Program-made: the position numbers and the translations under genes
Origin: an uncultured Bacteroidales bacterium
GTDB lineage: Bacteria; Bacteroidota; Bacteroidia; Bacteroidales; UBA932
NCBI GenBank assembly: GCA_934700615.1
Contig: CAKUXR010000014.1
Location: 24,402 to 88,401, forward strand
Direction: 5' to 3'
DNA length: 64,000 bases
Notes under the pieces: model-generated
What the model was told of the DNA's origin: nothing
What the model saw: only the letters and a program-made list of their open reading frames with translations
Databases searched by the model: none
Shown: in pieces, positions 1 through 8,216 of the stretch
Layout of the letters: every line of letters begins with the position of its first letter
Numbering within the stretch: position 1 is the first letter of the stretch

Positions 1-30
1 CATGCCGCCTCATTCACATCTATATACGAA

Positions 31-58
31 AAACGGAGACCATTTCTGATCTCCGTTT
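31..58 (-). terminator. Intrinsic terminator after the tRNA-Lys pair
   Basis: Arms 31-39 and 50-58 are perfectly complementary (9 bp) around a 10-base loop. Read on the reverse strand the hairpin ends in a run of five T, so it is placed to end the tRNA transcript. Confidence 0.8.
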
Positions 59-61
59 CAG

Positions 62-134
62 TGCTCCCTTAGGGGCTCGAACCCTAGACCCCAACATTAA
101 GAGTGTCGTGCTCTACCAACTGAGCTAAGGAAGC
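62..134 (-). tRNA. tRNA-Lys(CTT)
   Basis: On the reverse strand a complete 73-base cloverleaf can be folded. The acceptor pairs GCTTCCT with AGGGAGC (one G-T wobble), the D arm is GCTCAGTTGGTAGAGC, and the anticodon stem CGACA/TGTTG encloses loop CTCTTAA. The T arm carries GGTTCGAGCCC. The anticodon CTT reads lysine AAG codons. The 3' CCA is not encoded. It lies just downstream of the other lysine tRNA and probably shares its promoter and terminator. Confidence 0.95.
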
Positions 135-146
135 AAAACTTCTTTG

Positions 147-219
147 TGATCCGTTCGGGGCTCGAACCCGAGACCCCAACATTAAAAGTGTTGTGCTCTA
201 CCAACTGAGCTAACGAATC
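147..219 (-). tRNA. tRNA-Lys(TTT)
   Basis: Reverse-strand cloverleaf of 73 bases. The acceptor pairs GATTCGT with ACGGATC, and the anticodon stem CAACA/TGTTG encloses loop CTTTTAA, so the anticodon is TTT (lysine AAA, and AAG by wobble). CCA is not encoded. Only 12 bases separate it from the tRNA-Lys(CTT) gene. The two differ mainly in acceptor and anticodon stems, which suggests an old duplication. Confidence 0.95.
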
Positions 220-295
220 TCTCCATTTCCCATTATTTCCGACATTTTTACTGTCGTAGAGAACTTGACTGTCGTCTTGTTTTCTAACGGGATTG

Positions 296-326
296 CAAAG
301 GTAGGCAATATTTCTGAAGTTGCAAA
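296..326 (-). promoter_or_regulatory. Bacteroidota promoter of the tRNA-Lys pair
   Basis: On the reverse strand TTTG (326-323) is followed after exactly 19 bases by TACCTTTG (303-296). This matches the Bacteroidota -33/-7 consensus TTTG-N19-TAnnTTTG. It lies about 77 bases upstream of the first tRNA. Confidence 0.75.
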
Positions 327-407
327 CTTTTGCAGAAAAATTTTCAAAAAAATCATCAGTAAATCATTTTAGGGTGCATTTCTGGGTAAATGCTACTCGA
401 AAAATAC

Positions 408-415
408 TAAATTTG
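408..415 (+). promoter_or_regulatory. Candidate -7 box of the FAD/Fe-S dehydrogenase gene
   Basis: TAAATTTG fits TAnnTTTG and ends 22 bases before the ATG at 438. No good TTTG is present at the -33 position, so support is moderate. Confidence 0.4.
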
Positions 416-437
416 CCGGACCAAATATTACAACATA

Positions 438-3287
438 ATGGCACATCCACAGACCAAAGACTTGAAAGAAAACTATCGGGCCTTCGTAAAAGAAATATCG
501 GAAACAATACCGGCAGACCGGATCTATACGGACGCGCTGAGACGGTACGCCTGGGGAACTGACGCCGGTTTCTACAGGCTGACACCGAAAGTCGTGGTAA
601 GGTCGGACAACGAGCAGGAAATCTCTCAAATCATGAGGACGGCCTCCAGACTGAACCTCCCTGTGACCTTCCGCGCCGCCGGAACAAGCCTGTCGGGACA
701 GTCCATCAGCGACTCCATCATCATCGTCGCCGGCAAACATTGGGAAAAGTTCAATGTCAATGCCGATGGCAAATCCATAACCCTGCAACCCGGAATAATC
801 GGGGATAAGGTCAATGCAATATTGAAACCTTACGGGCGCAAGTTCGGTCCCGACCCTGCTTCTGTGAAAAGTTGCATGGTCGGCGGAATCCTGATGAACA
901 ATGCCTCAGGAATGAGCTGCGGAACAGTTGCCAACAGCGACAAACTGCTGACGTCAGTCCGCATCGTCTTTGCTGACGGAACAATTCTTGACACCGCCGA
1001 CGAGCAGAGCCGGAAGGCTTTCGCATCCACCCATGCCGATTTCATAAGTGAGATCGAGAAGATAAGGGATGAGGTCAATGCTGACGAGGAACTCAGGAAC
1101 AGAATCATTTACAAATATTCCATAAAGAATGTTACAGGTCTGAATATCAGACCGTTCGTGGCATATCAGGATCCATTTGAAATCATTGCTCACCTTATGG
1201 CCGGTTCGGAAGGAACATTGGCCTTCCTGAGTCAGGTGACCATGGACACTTTGCCGCTTGCCCCGAAAAGCGCCAGCGCGATGGTTTATTTCCATACAAT
1301 GCGCGAGGCCAACAGGGTAGCGGTTGCATTGAAAAAGATCAATGTTTCTGCCGCGGAGCTCTTGGATTCAAGATCATTGGCTTCGGTCAGAGACGAGCGC
1401 GGCATCGGGAAAGCCTCATTGCTGATAAAAGTCAATGATTTCGACGATGCGGGACTGGCCAGGCAGATAGACGAAGTCAAAAAGGCATTGGCAGGATACG
1501 AAACGGCCTATCCTTTCGAGTTTACGTCAGACCCGGCGGAATGTGCGCGGCTTTGGGGAATCCGGTCCGGCATTTTTCCTACGGTGGGCAGCATGAGGCA
1601 GCAGGGGACGACATGCATCATTGAAGATATAGCCTTCCATATTGAAGACCTTCCGGATGCGATTGACGAGGTGTCCGGACTTCTGGACAAATATCATTAC
1701 GATGACTCCTGCATCTATGGCCATGTCCTTGAGGGGAATGTGCATTTTATTATAAACCAATTGTTTGACTCGGATAAGGAAGTCGAGAGATACGGCGAAA
1801 TGCTGCGGGATATCGTGAAAATCGTCGTTGACAAATACGACGGCTCGCTCAAGGCGGAACACGGAACCGGACGAAATATGGCTCCGTTCGTGAAGGCGGA
1901 GTGGGGCGAAAAAGCTTATTCGTACATGAAACGCGTGAAGCGGCTGTTCGACCCTCAGAACATCCTGAATCCTGGTGTCATTTTCAATGACGACCCTCAA
2001 TGTTGCTACAAGAATCTCAAGCAGATCCCTGTCATTGCTCCGTTTGCCGACGCTCCGGAGGAAGCCGCAACTGCTTATGCCAGGGCCAACAAGTGCATCG
2101 AATGCGGATTCTGTGAAGTGAACTGCATGTCTTGCGGATTCACGCTTTCATCAAGGACCAGGATTGCGGTCCAGCGTGAGATTGCCAGACTCCGTTCTAC
2201 AGGTGAGAATCCTGAACTTCTGGAAACACTCCTGAAAGAGTACAAATACTATGGAGACGACACCTGCGCCGGAGACGGGCTTTGCCAGACATCTTGTCCG
2301 ATGGGAATCAGCGTCGCGGACATCACCCACGAGATCCGTCGCGGAAATGCCGGTCCGGTGACCAGGAATGTCGGCGAGTTCGCTGCTGAACACCTCTCAG
2401 GGGTAAAGTCAATGCTGCGTGGCGTTCTGGATTTGGCTTCGTTAGGAAGAACCGTGCTCGGAAGGCCTGCAATGGAGGCTGTCGCCGGCGTTCTCCATAA
2501 GGGAGGCCTGCCGCTGTGGACCGAATCCCTGCCGAAAGCCTACAAGATGCCTTCCGGAATCGGGGATAAGGTCAATGATAGTCTGAAGGTCGTGTATTTC
2601 CCGAGCTGCATAAACCAGACGATGGGCATTGACAGAGCCTCAGAAGGAATGAGGCCTCTGGCTGAAGAAATGGTGGCATTGATGCAAAAAGCGGGATATC
2701 AGGTGATTTTCCCGGCAGGCAGGGAGTCGCTTTGCTGCGGTACGATTTGGGAGAGCAAGGGTATGGGCGATATTGCCGACAGAAAGACAAAGGAACTGGA
2801 AGATGCTCTGTTTGAGGCCTCTGAGGGTGGAAAATATCCGGTTGTCTGCGACCAGAGTCCGTGTGTGCACCGCATGAAAACCAAAATGACCAGAGTGAAA
2901 GTCTATGATTCTGTGGAGTTCATATGGCTTTTCCTGAAAGACAGGCTGGATTTCGTGAAGGTCAATGAACCTGTTTCCATCCATTTGACCTGCTCGACGC
3001 GTCTCATGAAGATTGACAAGATGTTCTATGATTTGGCGAGTCTCTGCGCGAGCGAGGTGCTGATTCCGGAGGGTGTCGGCTGTTGCGGATTTGCAGGCGA
3101 CAAGGGAATGACCAATCCGGAACTCAATGCATACGGTTTGAGGAAATTGCGTCCGCAGATAGAGGAGCACGGCATAAAGACCGGGTATTCCAACAGCCGT
3201 ACGTGCGAGATAGGCCTGCAGACGAATTCAGGGATTCCTTACAGGTCGATAGTATATCTTGTAAATCAATGCTCTGAGGCGAAATAG
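438..3287 (+). CDS. FAD-linked D-2-hydroxyacid dehydrogenase fused to a 4Fe-4S/CCG module (YdiJ type)
   Basis: A 949-residue protein. The N-terminal half is a PCMH-type FAD domain (GTSLSGQ at 82-88) followed by the FAD-oxidase C domain, with the usual H-G-T-G-R element before residue 500. Two ferredoxin-like cysteine clusters follow: one starting at C553 (CIECGFCEVNC) and one near residue 611. Two CCG half-motifs (SLCCG and GVGCCGF) lie near the end, as in GlpC and heterodisulfide reductase. In the family such fusions oxidise D-lactate, D-2-hydroxyglutarate or glycolate and pass electrons through Fe-S clusters to the respiratory chain. The exact substrate cannot be read from sequence. The gene stands alone, with the start set by an ATG 22 bases after a -7 box. 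Confidence 0.85.
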   Translation: MAHPQTKDLKENYRAFVKEISETIPADRIYTDALRRYAWGTDAGFYRLTPKVVVRSDNEQEISQIMRTASRLNLPVTFRAAGTSLSGQSISDSIIIVAGKHWEKFNVNADGKSITLQPGIIGDKVNAILKPYGRKFGPDPASVKSCMVGGILMNNASGMSCGTVANSDKLLTSVRIVFADGTILDTADEQSRKAFASTHADFISEIEKIRDEVNADEELRNRIIYKYSIKNVTGLNIRPFVAYQDPFEIIAHLMAGSEGTLAFLSQVTMDTLPLAPKSASAMVYFHTMREANRVAVALKKINVSAAELLDSRSLASVRDERGIGKASLLIKVNDFDDAGLARQIDEVKKALAGYETAYPFEFTSDPAECARLWGIRSGIFPTVGSMRQQGTTCIIEDIAFHIEDLPDAIDEVSGLLDKYHYDDSCIYGHVLEGNVHFIINQLFDSDKEVERYGEMLRDIVKIVVDKYDGSLKAEHGTGRNMAPFVKAEWGEKAYSYMKRVKRLFDPQNILNPGVIFNDDPQCCYKNLKQIPVIAPFADAPEEAATAYARANKCIECGFCEVNCMSCGFTLSSRTRIAVQREIARLRSTGENPELLETLLKEYKYYGDDTCAGDGLCQTSCPMGISVADITHEIRRGNAGPVTRNVGEFAAEHLSGVKSMLRGVLDLASLGRTVLGRPAMEAVAGVLHKGGLPLWTESLPKAYKMPSGIGDKVNDSLKVVYFPSCINQTMGIDRASEGMRPLAEEMVALMQKAGYQVIFPAGRESLCCGTIWESKGMGDIADRKTKELEDALFEASEGGKYPVVCDQSPCVHRMKTKMTRVKVYDSVEFIWLFLKDRLDFVKVNEPVSIHLTCSTRLMKIDKMFYDLASLCASEVLIPEGVGCCGFAGDKGMTNPELNAYGLRKLRPQIEEHGIKTGYSNSRTCEIGLQTNSGIPYRSIVYLVNQCSEAK

Positions 3288-3297
3288 GCATCCGGCT

Positions 3298-3328
3298 TTT
3301 GATATTTGAGATGTCTTTTCTATCTTTG
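3298..3328 (+). promoter_or_regulatory. Consensus promoter of the pst operon
   Basis: TTTG at 3298-3301, exactly 19 bases, then TATCTTTG at 3321-3328. The expected leader is about 70 bases and contains a six-pair stem (CTGCCC 3339-3344 with GGGCAG 3373-3378). No PhoB box was recognised. Confidence 0.75.
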
Positions 3329-3406
3329 TGTGAATATGCTGCCCGTTAAGTAAGCGTCTTTTGTGCCGGGGAGGGCAGCTGAAGCGTGTATTAAAACAAG
3401 ACTTTA

Positions 3407-5326
3407 ATGAACAAATCGTTGCTTGCCGTGTCCGTCGTCCTGACCATGCTGGCTCTTATGCTGACAGGTTGTGGATCAGGAAGAAAGCAGAAGCTTGAGG
3501 GACAGGTTTCAGTGTCAGGCGCATTTGCTCTCTATCCGCTTGCCGTGCAGTGGTCCAATGACTTTCAGGTCAGGTATCCGAAGGTTAAGATCGATGTGTC
3601 TGCAGGCGGTGCAGGAAAGGGAATGACCGATGTGCTTAACGGCATGGTGGATTATGCCATGCTGTCAAGGGAACTTCATAAGGAAGAGGTAGATGCAGGA
3701 GCAGTTGCTTTTGTCGTTGGACGTGACGCCGTAATACCTGTAATCAACTCGGAAAATCCTTATATCCAGGAGCTTCTGAAAAGGGGTATCAAGGCTGATG
3801 AAGCCAGGAAAATCTGGGTTACAGGAGAAATTACCACCTGGGGACAGCTTCTCGGGACCAGGGAAAGGCGCAAGATCAATGTCTATACCCGTTCTGATGC
3901 ATGTGGTGCCGCGCAGACCTTCGCGTCTTGGTTCGATGCCAAGCAGGAAGACCTGAAGGGTACGGCCGTGTTCGGTGACCCTGGAATTGCGCAGGCCGTG
4001 CAGAAGGACAAGTGGGGAATAGGTTTCAATAACCTTGCGTATGCTTATGATCCTCAGACACATAGACCGCAGGACAGGCTTGCCGCGTTTCCTATAGATT
4101 CTGATATGGATGGCCGGATCAGCGATGAGGAGGCATGCTATGACACGAAGGAGAAACTGGTCCATGCCATCGAGGAAGACATATTCCCGACTCCGCCTGC
4201 TCGTGACCTGTATTTCGTGACAAAGGGCGCCCCGAAGGATTCCGCATCTCTCGGTTTCCTCAAATATATCATGAAAGAGGGCCAGCGTTTCAATGAGCCT
4301 GCCGGTTATGTCCAGATTTCCGGAAAGCAGCAGAATGAGAACATGAAGATGCTCAAGACTGCCAGGAAGGCAGCTGACCTGAAGGTTAACAACACTGACA
4401 ATGCCGTGTATATCTTCATGGCCTGTCTGTTCGCCATTCTCCTTCTTCTGAGCGGGTCATTGTTCCAGAAGTCATTGACAAAGAGGAGGATATATAAGCA
4501 GAACCTGTCATCGGCATTCATGTTCATCCTGACGGTTTCTTCCGTTCTGCTTCTCCTTGCGATGATTGTCGGACTCTATATCAAGTCGTTGCCTATTCTT
4601 CAGGAGAATTCATTCTGGGATCTTGTGACGTCATCCGACTGGAAGCCGTCACAGAAGAAATTCGGTTTCCTTCCGTTCATTTCGGGAACATTGGCTGTGA
4701 CATTCATAGCGATCTGCATCTCTTTGCCGCTTTCCCTTCTCACCGCAATATCATTGACAGAATACTCGAAGAAGATTGTGCGCAAATTCGTCCTTCCGGC
4801 ACTCGACATTCTCGCGGCGCTGCCGTCGGTAATTTACGGTGTCTGGGGAATCCTGCTGCTGATTCCGGTGACCGGGTATTCGCTTCTCACGGCGTCGCTC
4901 GTGCTCTGCGTGATGGTTCTGCCTATCATGGTGAGCCTGTTCGTGGAGATTTTCTCGTCGGTGCCGCAGGATCTGAGGGATGCGTCAATGTCATTGGGCG
5001 CCACCCAGTGGCAGACGACCAGAAGAGTCGTCCTGAAAAAATCAATGTCAGGAATCTTCGCCGCCGTCGTATTGGCATTGTCCAAGGCGATGGGCGAGAC
5101 TATTGCGGTCATGATGGTCTGCGGCAGTATTCCGGCTGTCCCTTCTTCGGTTTTCAAAGGCTTCTATACTCTTCCGGCATTGATAGGAAACAATTACGGG
5201 GAGATGGCTTCGGTGCCGCTGTACGAGTCTGCGATTATGTTTGCGGCTCTCCTGCTGCTCGTTATCGTAGTGATATTCAATATCTTGTCGAGAATTATTC
5301 TTTATAGGGTGCAGAAACAGGATTAG
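3407..5326 (+). CDS. PstS-PstC fusion: phosphate-binding lipoprotein joined to ABC permease
   Basis: One 639-residue frame holds two subunits of the phosphate ABC importer. Residues 1-22 are a lipoprotein signal (lipobox LTGC, C22). Residues 30-315 are PstS-like (VSGAFALYP, SAGGAGKG, YTRSDACGA). An EF-hand-like loop D231-E242 (DSDMDGRISDEE) lies inside the binding domain. A membrane segment at about 333-352 comes next, then the PstC permease from about 370 to 639 with its EAA loop (DLRDASMSLGATQW). The extra segment would bring the chain from the periplasm back to the cytoplasm, so the PstC core keeps its usual orientation. No internal stop or frameshift is present. It is followed by pstA (2-base gap) and pstB. 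Confidence 0.9.
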   Translation: MNKSLLAVSVVLTMLALMLTGCGSGRKQKLEGQVSVSGAFALYPLAVQWSNDFQVRYPKVKIDVSAGGAGKGMTDVLNGMVDYAMLSRELHKEEVDAGAVAFVVGRDAVIPVINSENPYIQELLKRGIKADEARKIWVTGEITTWGQLLGTRERRKINVYTRSDACGAAQTFASWFDAKQEDLKGTAVFGDPGIAQAVQKDKWGIGFNNLAYAYDPQTHRPQDRLAAFPIDSDMDGRISDEEACYDTKEKLVHAIEEDIFPTPPARDLYFVTKGAPKDSASLGFLKYIMKEGQRFNEPAGYVQISGKQQNENMKMLKTARKAADLKVNNTDNAVYIFMACLFAILLLLSGSLFQKSLTKRRIYKQNLSSAFMFILTVSSVLLLLAMIVGLYIKSLPILQENSFWDLVTSSDWKPSQKKFGFLPFISGTLAVTFIAICISLPLSLLTAISLTEYSKKIVRKFVLPALDILAALPSVIYGVWGILLLIPVTGYSLLTASLVLCVMVLPIMVSLFVEIFSSVPQDLRDASMSLGATQWQTTRRVVLKKSMSGIFAAVVLALSKAMGETIAVMMVCGSIPAVPSSVFKGFYTLPALIGNNYGEMASVPLYESAIMFAALLLLVIVVIFNILSRIILYRVQKQD

Positions 5327-5328
5327 TT

Positions 5329-6174
5329 ATGAAGAACAGTAAGTTTATAGAAGAAAAGGTCGTGAAGGCACTCATGTGGGTGGCTGTATCACTTGTTGTC
5401 CTGGTCGTGGCTTCCATTATCTGCACTATTTTCGTAAAGGGTTTCGGTTCCCTGTCATGGGACATGGTGACCAAGGTGCCGGGCCGGAACTGGAATACGA
5501 CTGATGACGGAGGTTTTGTCAATGCCATCTGGGGTTCCATCATCGTGGTGGCTCCGGCAACATTGATAGCGATGGTGGTGAGTATTCCGGTGGTTTTCTA
5601 TATGAATCTTTACAGGAGGCGCTCGAATTGGCTGTCATATGTCGCGAGGCTGGCGTATGACGTGCTCTACGGAATCCCGTCGATTGTCTATGGTGCATTC
5701 GCTTTCATGATTATGGTCATGGTCGGCATGAGGGCATCGGTCCTCGGCGGTATCATTGTCAGTACTCTCCTCATAATTCCGATGTTCATCCGGAACGGAG
5801 ACGAGATTTCAAAATCTGTCCCTGACGATATGATAGATGCAGCCTATTCGTTGGGCGCGACCAAGTGGGAAACATTGAAAGTCGTTGTGCGTCAGGTGCT
5901 TCCGGGTATGGCTACGGCTACGCTGCTGGCAGTGGGAAAGGCTATCGGAGATGCTGCGGCCGTCATGTTTACTGCCGGTTTCTCAGATTCAATGGCTACT
6001 TCTCTGTCTTCGCCGACTGCGACATTGCCTCTGGCCATCTTCAACTGGGTCACCATGCCTGACCCGTTCCCGGGGAGGGCTTATGCCGCCGCTCTGGTGC
6101 TTACGGTCATCGTGCTGATACTCAGTCTCGGAGGGCGTTGGATAACAAATCATTTCACTAAGAACAATCTCTAG
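5329..6174 (+). CDS. pstA: Phosphate ABC transporter permease PstA
   Basis: A 281-residue inner-membrane permease that pairs with PstC to form the phosphate channel. Hydrophobic segments are spread over the whole length, beginning at about residue 15-37. The cytoplasmic EAA loop (IDAAYSLGATKWET, about 169-182) is the docking site for PstB. It starts two bases after the stop of the pstS-pstC fusion and ends three bases before pstB, so the three genes are almost certainly cotranscribed. Length and motif order are normal for PstA. Confidence 0.93.
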   Translation: MKNSKFIEEKVVKALMWVAVSLVVLVVASIICTIFVKGFGSLSWDMVTKVPGRNWNTTDDGGFVNAIWGSIIVVAPATLIAMVVSIPVVFYMNLYRRRSNWLSYVARLAYDVLYGIPSIVYGAFAFMIMVMVGMRASVLGGIIVSTLLIIPMFIRNGDEISKSVPDDMIDAAYSLGATKWETLKVVVRQVLPGMATATLLAVGKAIGDAAAVMFTAGFSDSMATSLSSPTATLPLAIFNWVTMPDPFPGRAYAAALVLTVIVLILSLGGRWITNHFTKNNL

Positions 6175-6177
6175 AAT

Positions 6178-6954
6178 ATGGATAAGAATACCAAAAAAGA
6201 CCCGCTTACGGTCAGGAACCTTAATCTGTCTATTGAAGGAAGGCCTATTCTCAAGGATATCAATCTTGTGTTTCCCGAGAATAAGATCACGTGTATTGTC
6301 GGGCCGTCGGGCTGCGGAAAGAGCACATTGCTGAAGACTCTCAACAGGCTGATTGACAATGTGGACGGGGTGAAGATTGACGGACAGATCATGATCGGAG
6401 ACCAGAATATCATCGGAGCGAAGTATTCTGATCTCATCGAACTCCGCAGGCGTATCGGACTTGTTCCACAGCGTCCGTGTCCGCTTCCGATGTCAATCTT
6501 CGACAATGTCGCCTACGGCTGCCGTATCCATGGAATGCATCCGAAGAAGAAGGAACTTGCGGAGGTCGTGGAGAAGTATCTTACGGAGGTCGGATTGTGG
6601 GATGAGGTCAAGGACAGGCTGCAGAGTTCCGCTATCCGTCTTTCGATTGGCCAGCAGCAGCGTCTCTGCCTTGCGAGGAGTCTGGCAGTGGAGCCTGATT
6701 TCATTCTGGCTGACGAGGCCACCAGTGCACTGGACCCTGTTTCCAGCAAGACGGTAGAGAACCTATTTGTGAAACTTAAGGAGAAGTATTCCATCATAAT
6801 GGTGACACATACATTGAGGCAGGCATTGAGAATCGCCGATTATGCGGTGTTCCTGTATCTCGGTGAAGTCATCGAAACCGGTGACGCGAAGGAAGTTTTC
6901 GGAAATCCTAAGGAGGACCTCACCAGAAAGTATCTGGACGGAGTGTTCAGTTAA
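6178..6954 (+). CDS. pstB: Phosphate ABC transporter ATPase PstB
   Basis: A 258-residue ABC ATPase that powers the Pst importer. Walker A is GPSGCGKST (42-50), Walker B FILADE (175-180) and the H-loop His is H211. The signature motif reads LSIGQ (155-159) instead of LSGGQ, and the stretch after Walker B is DEATSALD rather than the usual DEPTSALD. Both changes are conservative enough for activity but unusual. It is the last gene of the operon. No phoU follows, so the Pst-associated regulator must be elsewhere or absent. Confidence 0.93.
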   Translation: MDKNTKKDPLTVRNLNLSIEGRPILKDINLVFPENKITCIVGPSGCGKSTLLKTLNRLIDNVDGVKIDGQIMIGDQNIIGAKYSDLIELRRRIGLVPQRPCPLPMSIFDNVAYGCRIHGMHPKKKELAEVVEKYLTEVGLWDEVKDRLQSSAIRLSIGQQQRLCLARSLAVEPDFILADEATSALDPVSSKTVENLFVKLKEKYSIIMVTHTLRQALRIADYAVFLYLGEVIETGDAKEVFGNPKEDLTRKYLDGVFS

Positions 6955-6985
6955 TGCCCTTTTCGGAAAAGACAAGTTTTTTCAC

Positions 6986-6993
6986 TACCTTTG
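6986..6993 (+). promoter_or_regulatory. Candidate -7 box of the cys operon
   Basis: TACCTTTG fits TAnnTTTG. The -33 region is poor. It predicts a long leader of about 195 bases before the cysD ATG. Confidence 0.5.
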
Positions 6994-7000
6994 TAGTAAC

Positions 7001-7196
7001 ATGAAAAAAAAAGTTGCCTCAGATTAAGAGAAGATTTTCGAGGATAGATCTATTTTCGAAGAAGGAGTGTACTAGACGTACACGACTGATGAGAAAAAAG
7101 ATATAGACCGAAAAGATTCCTTAAGATGATGCAGGTTATTTTTTGAAGGTTACGTATAATATATCATTGAAAAACAGTAAAACAGAATATATAGAA
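7001..7196 (+). promoter_or_regulatory. Long structured leader of cysD
   Basis: About 195 bases lie between the likely start of transcription and the cysD ATG. A six-pair hairpin GTGTAC/GTACAC (7067-7072, 7078-7083) sits inside an outer AAGGA/TCCTT pairing (7062-7066, 7118-7122). A competing pairing links the 7049-7059 region (TTTTCG) with CGAAAAGAT at 7109-7117. I do not recognise a known riboswitch class. A nine-codon ATG frame (7001-7027) begins almost at the predicted transcript end. Confidence 0.3.
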
Positions 7197-8102
7197 ATGA
7201 GCGATCACATTACGCATCTTAAGGAACTCGAGGCAGAGTCGATTTACATCCTCAGAGAGGTTGCTGCCCAGTTCGAGCGTCCTTGTATCCTTTTCTCCGG
7301 CGGAAAGGACTCCATTGTACTTACTTATCTCGCATATAAGGCTTTTTATCCGGCAAAGATTCCGTTCCCTCTGGTCCACATTGACACGGGACACAACTTT
7401 CCGGAGACATTGACATATAGGGATGAACTTGTCAAGAAACTCGGTGCGGACCTGATTGTAGGTTATGTCCAGGATTCCATCGATGAGGGCAAGGTGAAGG
7501 AGGAGACCGGTTTCAATGCCAGCCGCAACAAACTTCAGACTGTTACTCTTCTCGATACATTGGCAAAATACAAGTTCGATGCTGCCTGCGGTGGTGCAAG
7601 GCGTGATGAGGAGAAGGCCCGTGCGAAGGAGCGTATTTTCTCACATCGCGATGAGTTCGGCCAGTGGAATCCGAAGAACCAGCGTCCTGAGTTGTGGAAT
7701 ATCTACAACGGAATGAAGAACCCTGGGGAGCATTTCCGTGTTTTCCCTATCAGCAACTGGACTGAGATGGACGTATGGCAGTATATCTACCAGGAGGGAA
7801 TCGAACTTCCTTCACTGTATTATACCCATAAGAGAAAGGTGTTCTTCCGTGACGGCCAGTGGCTTGCTGCCGAGCCGCCTGTAATTCTCCGCAGACCTGA
7901 GGAAGAGGTTGTCGAGAAAGAGGTGCGTTGCCGTACAATCGGTGACATTACCTGTACAGGTGTGACATTGTCCCATGCCCACAGCATTGAGGATATCATT
8001 GACGAAATCGCTTCTTCCCGTGTTACTGAGCGTGGCGGACGTGCTGATGACAAGCGTTCCGAGACTGCGATGGAAGACCGTAAAAAGGCAGGATATTTTT
8101 AG
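7197..8102 (+). CDS. cysD: Sulfate adenylyltransferase subunit 2 (CysD)
   Basis: The small, catalytic subunit of ATP sulfurylase, which makes adenosine 5'-phosphosulfate (APS) from ATP and sulfate with CysN. From the ATG at 7197 the protein has 301 residues, matching the family (302 in E. coli), and begins in register with it (THLKELEAESI). A TTG at 7143 would add 18 residues unlike CysD and is rejected. The PP-loop SGGKDS is at 34-39, and HVDTG-type and CGGARRDEEKAR elements follow. It is first in cysD-cysN-cysH, preceded by a structured leader. Confidence 0.93.
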   Translation: MSDHITHLKELEAESIYILREVAAQFERPCILFSGGKDSIVLTYLAYKAFYPAKIPFPLVHIDTGHNFPETLTYRDELVKKLGADLIVGYVQDSIDEGKVKEETGFNASRNKLQTVTLLDTLAKYKFDAACGGARRDEEKARAKERIFSHRDEFGQWNPKNQRPELWNIYNGMKNPGEHFRVFPISNWTEMDVWQYIYQEGIELPSLYYTHKRKVFFRDGQWLAAEPPVILRRPEEEVVEKEVRCRTIGDITCTGVTLSHAHSIEDIIDEIASSRVTERGGRADDKRSETAMEDRKKAGYF

Positions 8103-8216
8103 CGGATGCCTTCCGGGATTATTCCCCGACGATTCGTTTGCTCTGGTTCTGCAATTCATTGAACTTGAGTGACTTATTAATGACAGTCCGGTCCAGTCCG
8201 GCAAAAATTGAAGAAA
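8103..8216 (+). other. cysD-cysN spacer with a tandem octamer
   Basis: This 114-base spacer inside an otherwise tight operon holds two copies of CAGTCCGG ten bases apart, ending about 16 bases before the cysN ATG. No Shine-Dalgarno or internal promoter is clear. Confidence 0.3.

Noticed and set aside
7001..7027. Nine-codon frame (MKKKVASD) as a cys leader peptide
   Set aside because: It starts at or before the predicted transcript end, has no ribosome site and no cysteine or methionine run. Mentioned only as part of the leader.
7062..7122. Hammerhead-like core (CTGATGAG ... CGAAA) between two stems in the cysD leader
   Set aside because: Stem II between the two core elements does not pair, two extra bases separate stem I from the core, and no NUH cleavage site lies 5' of stem I.
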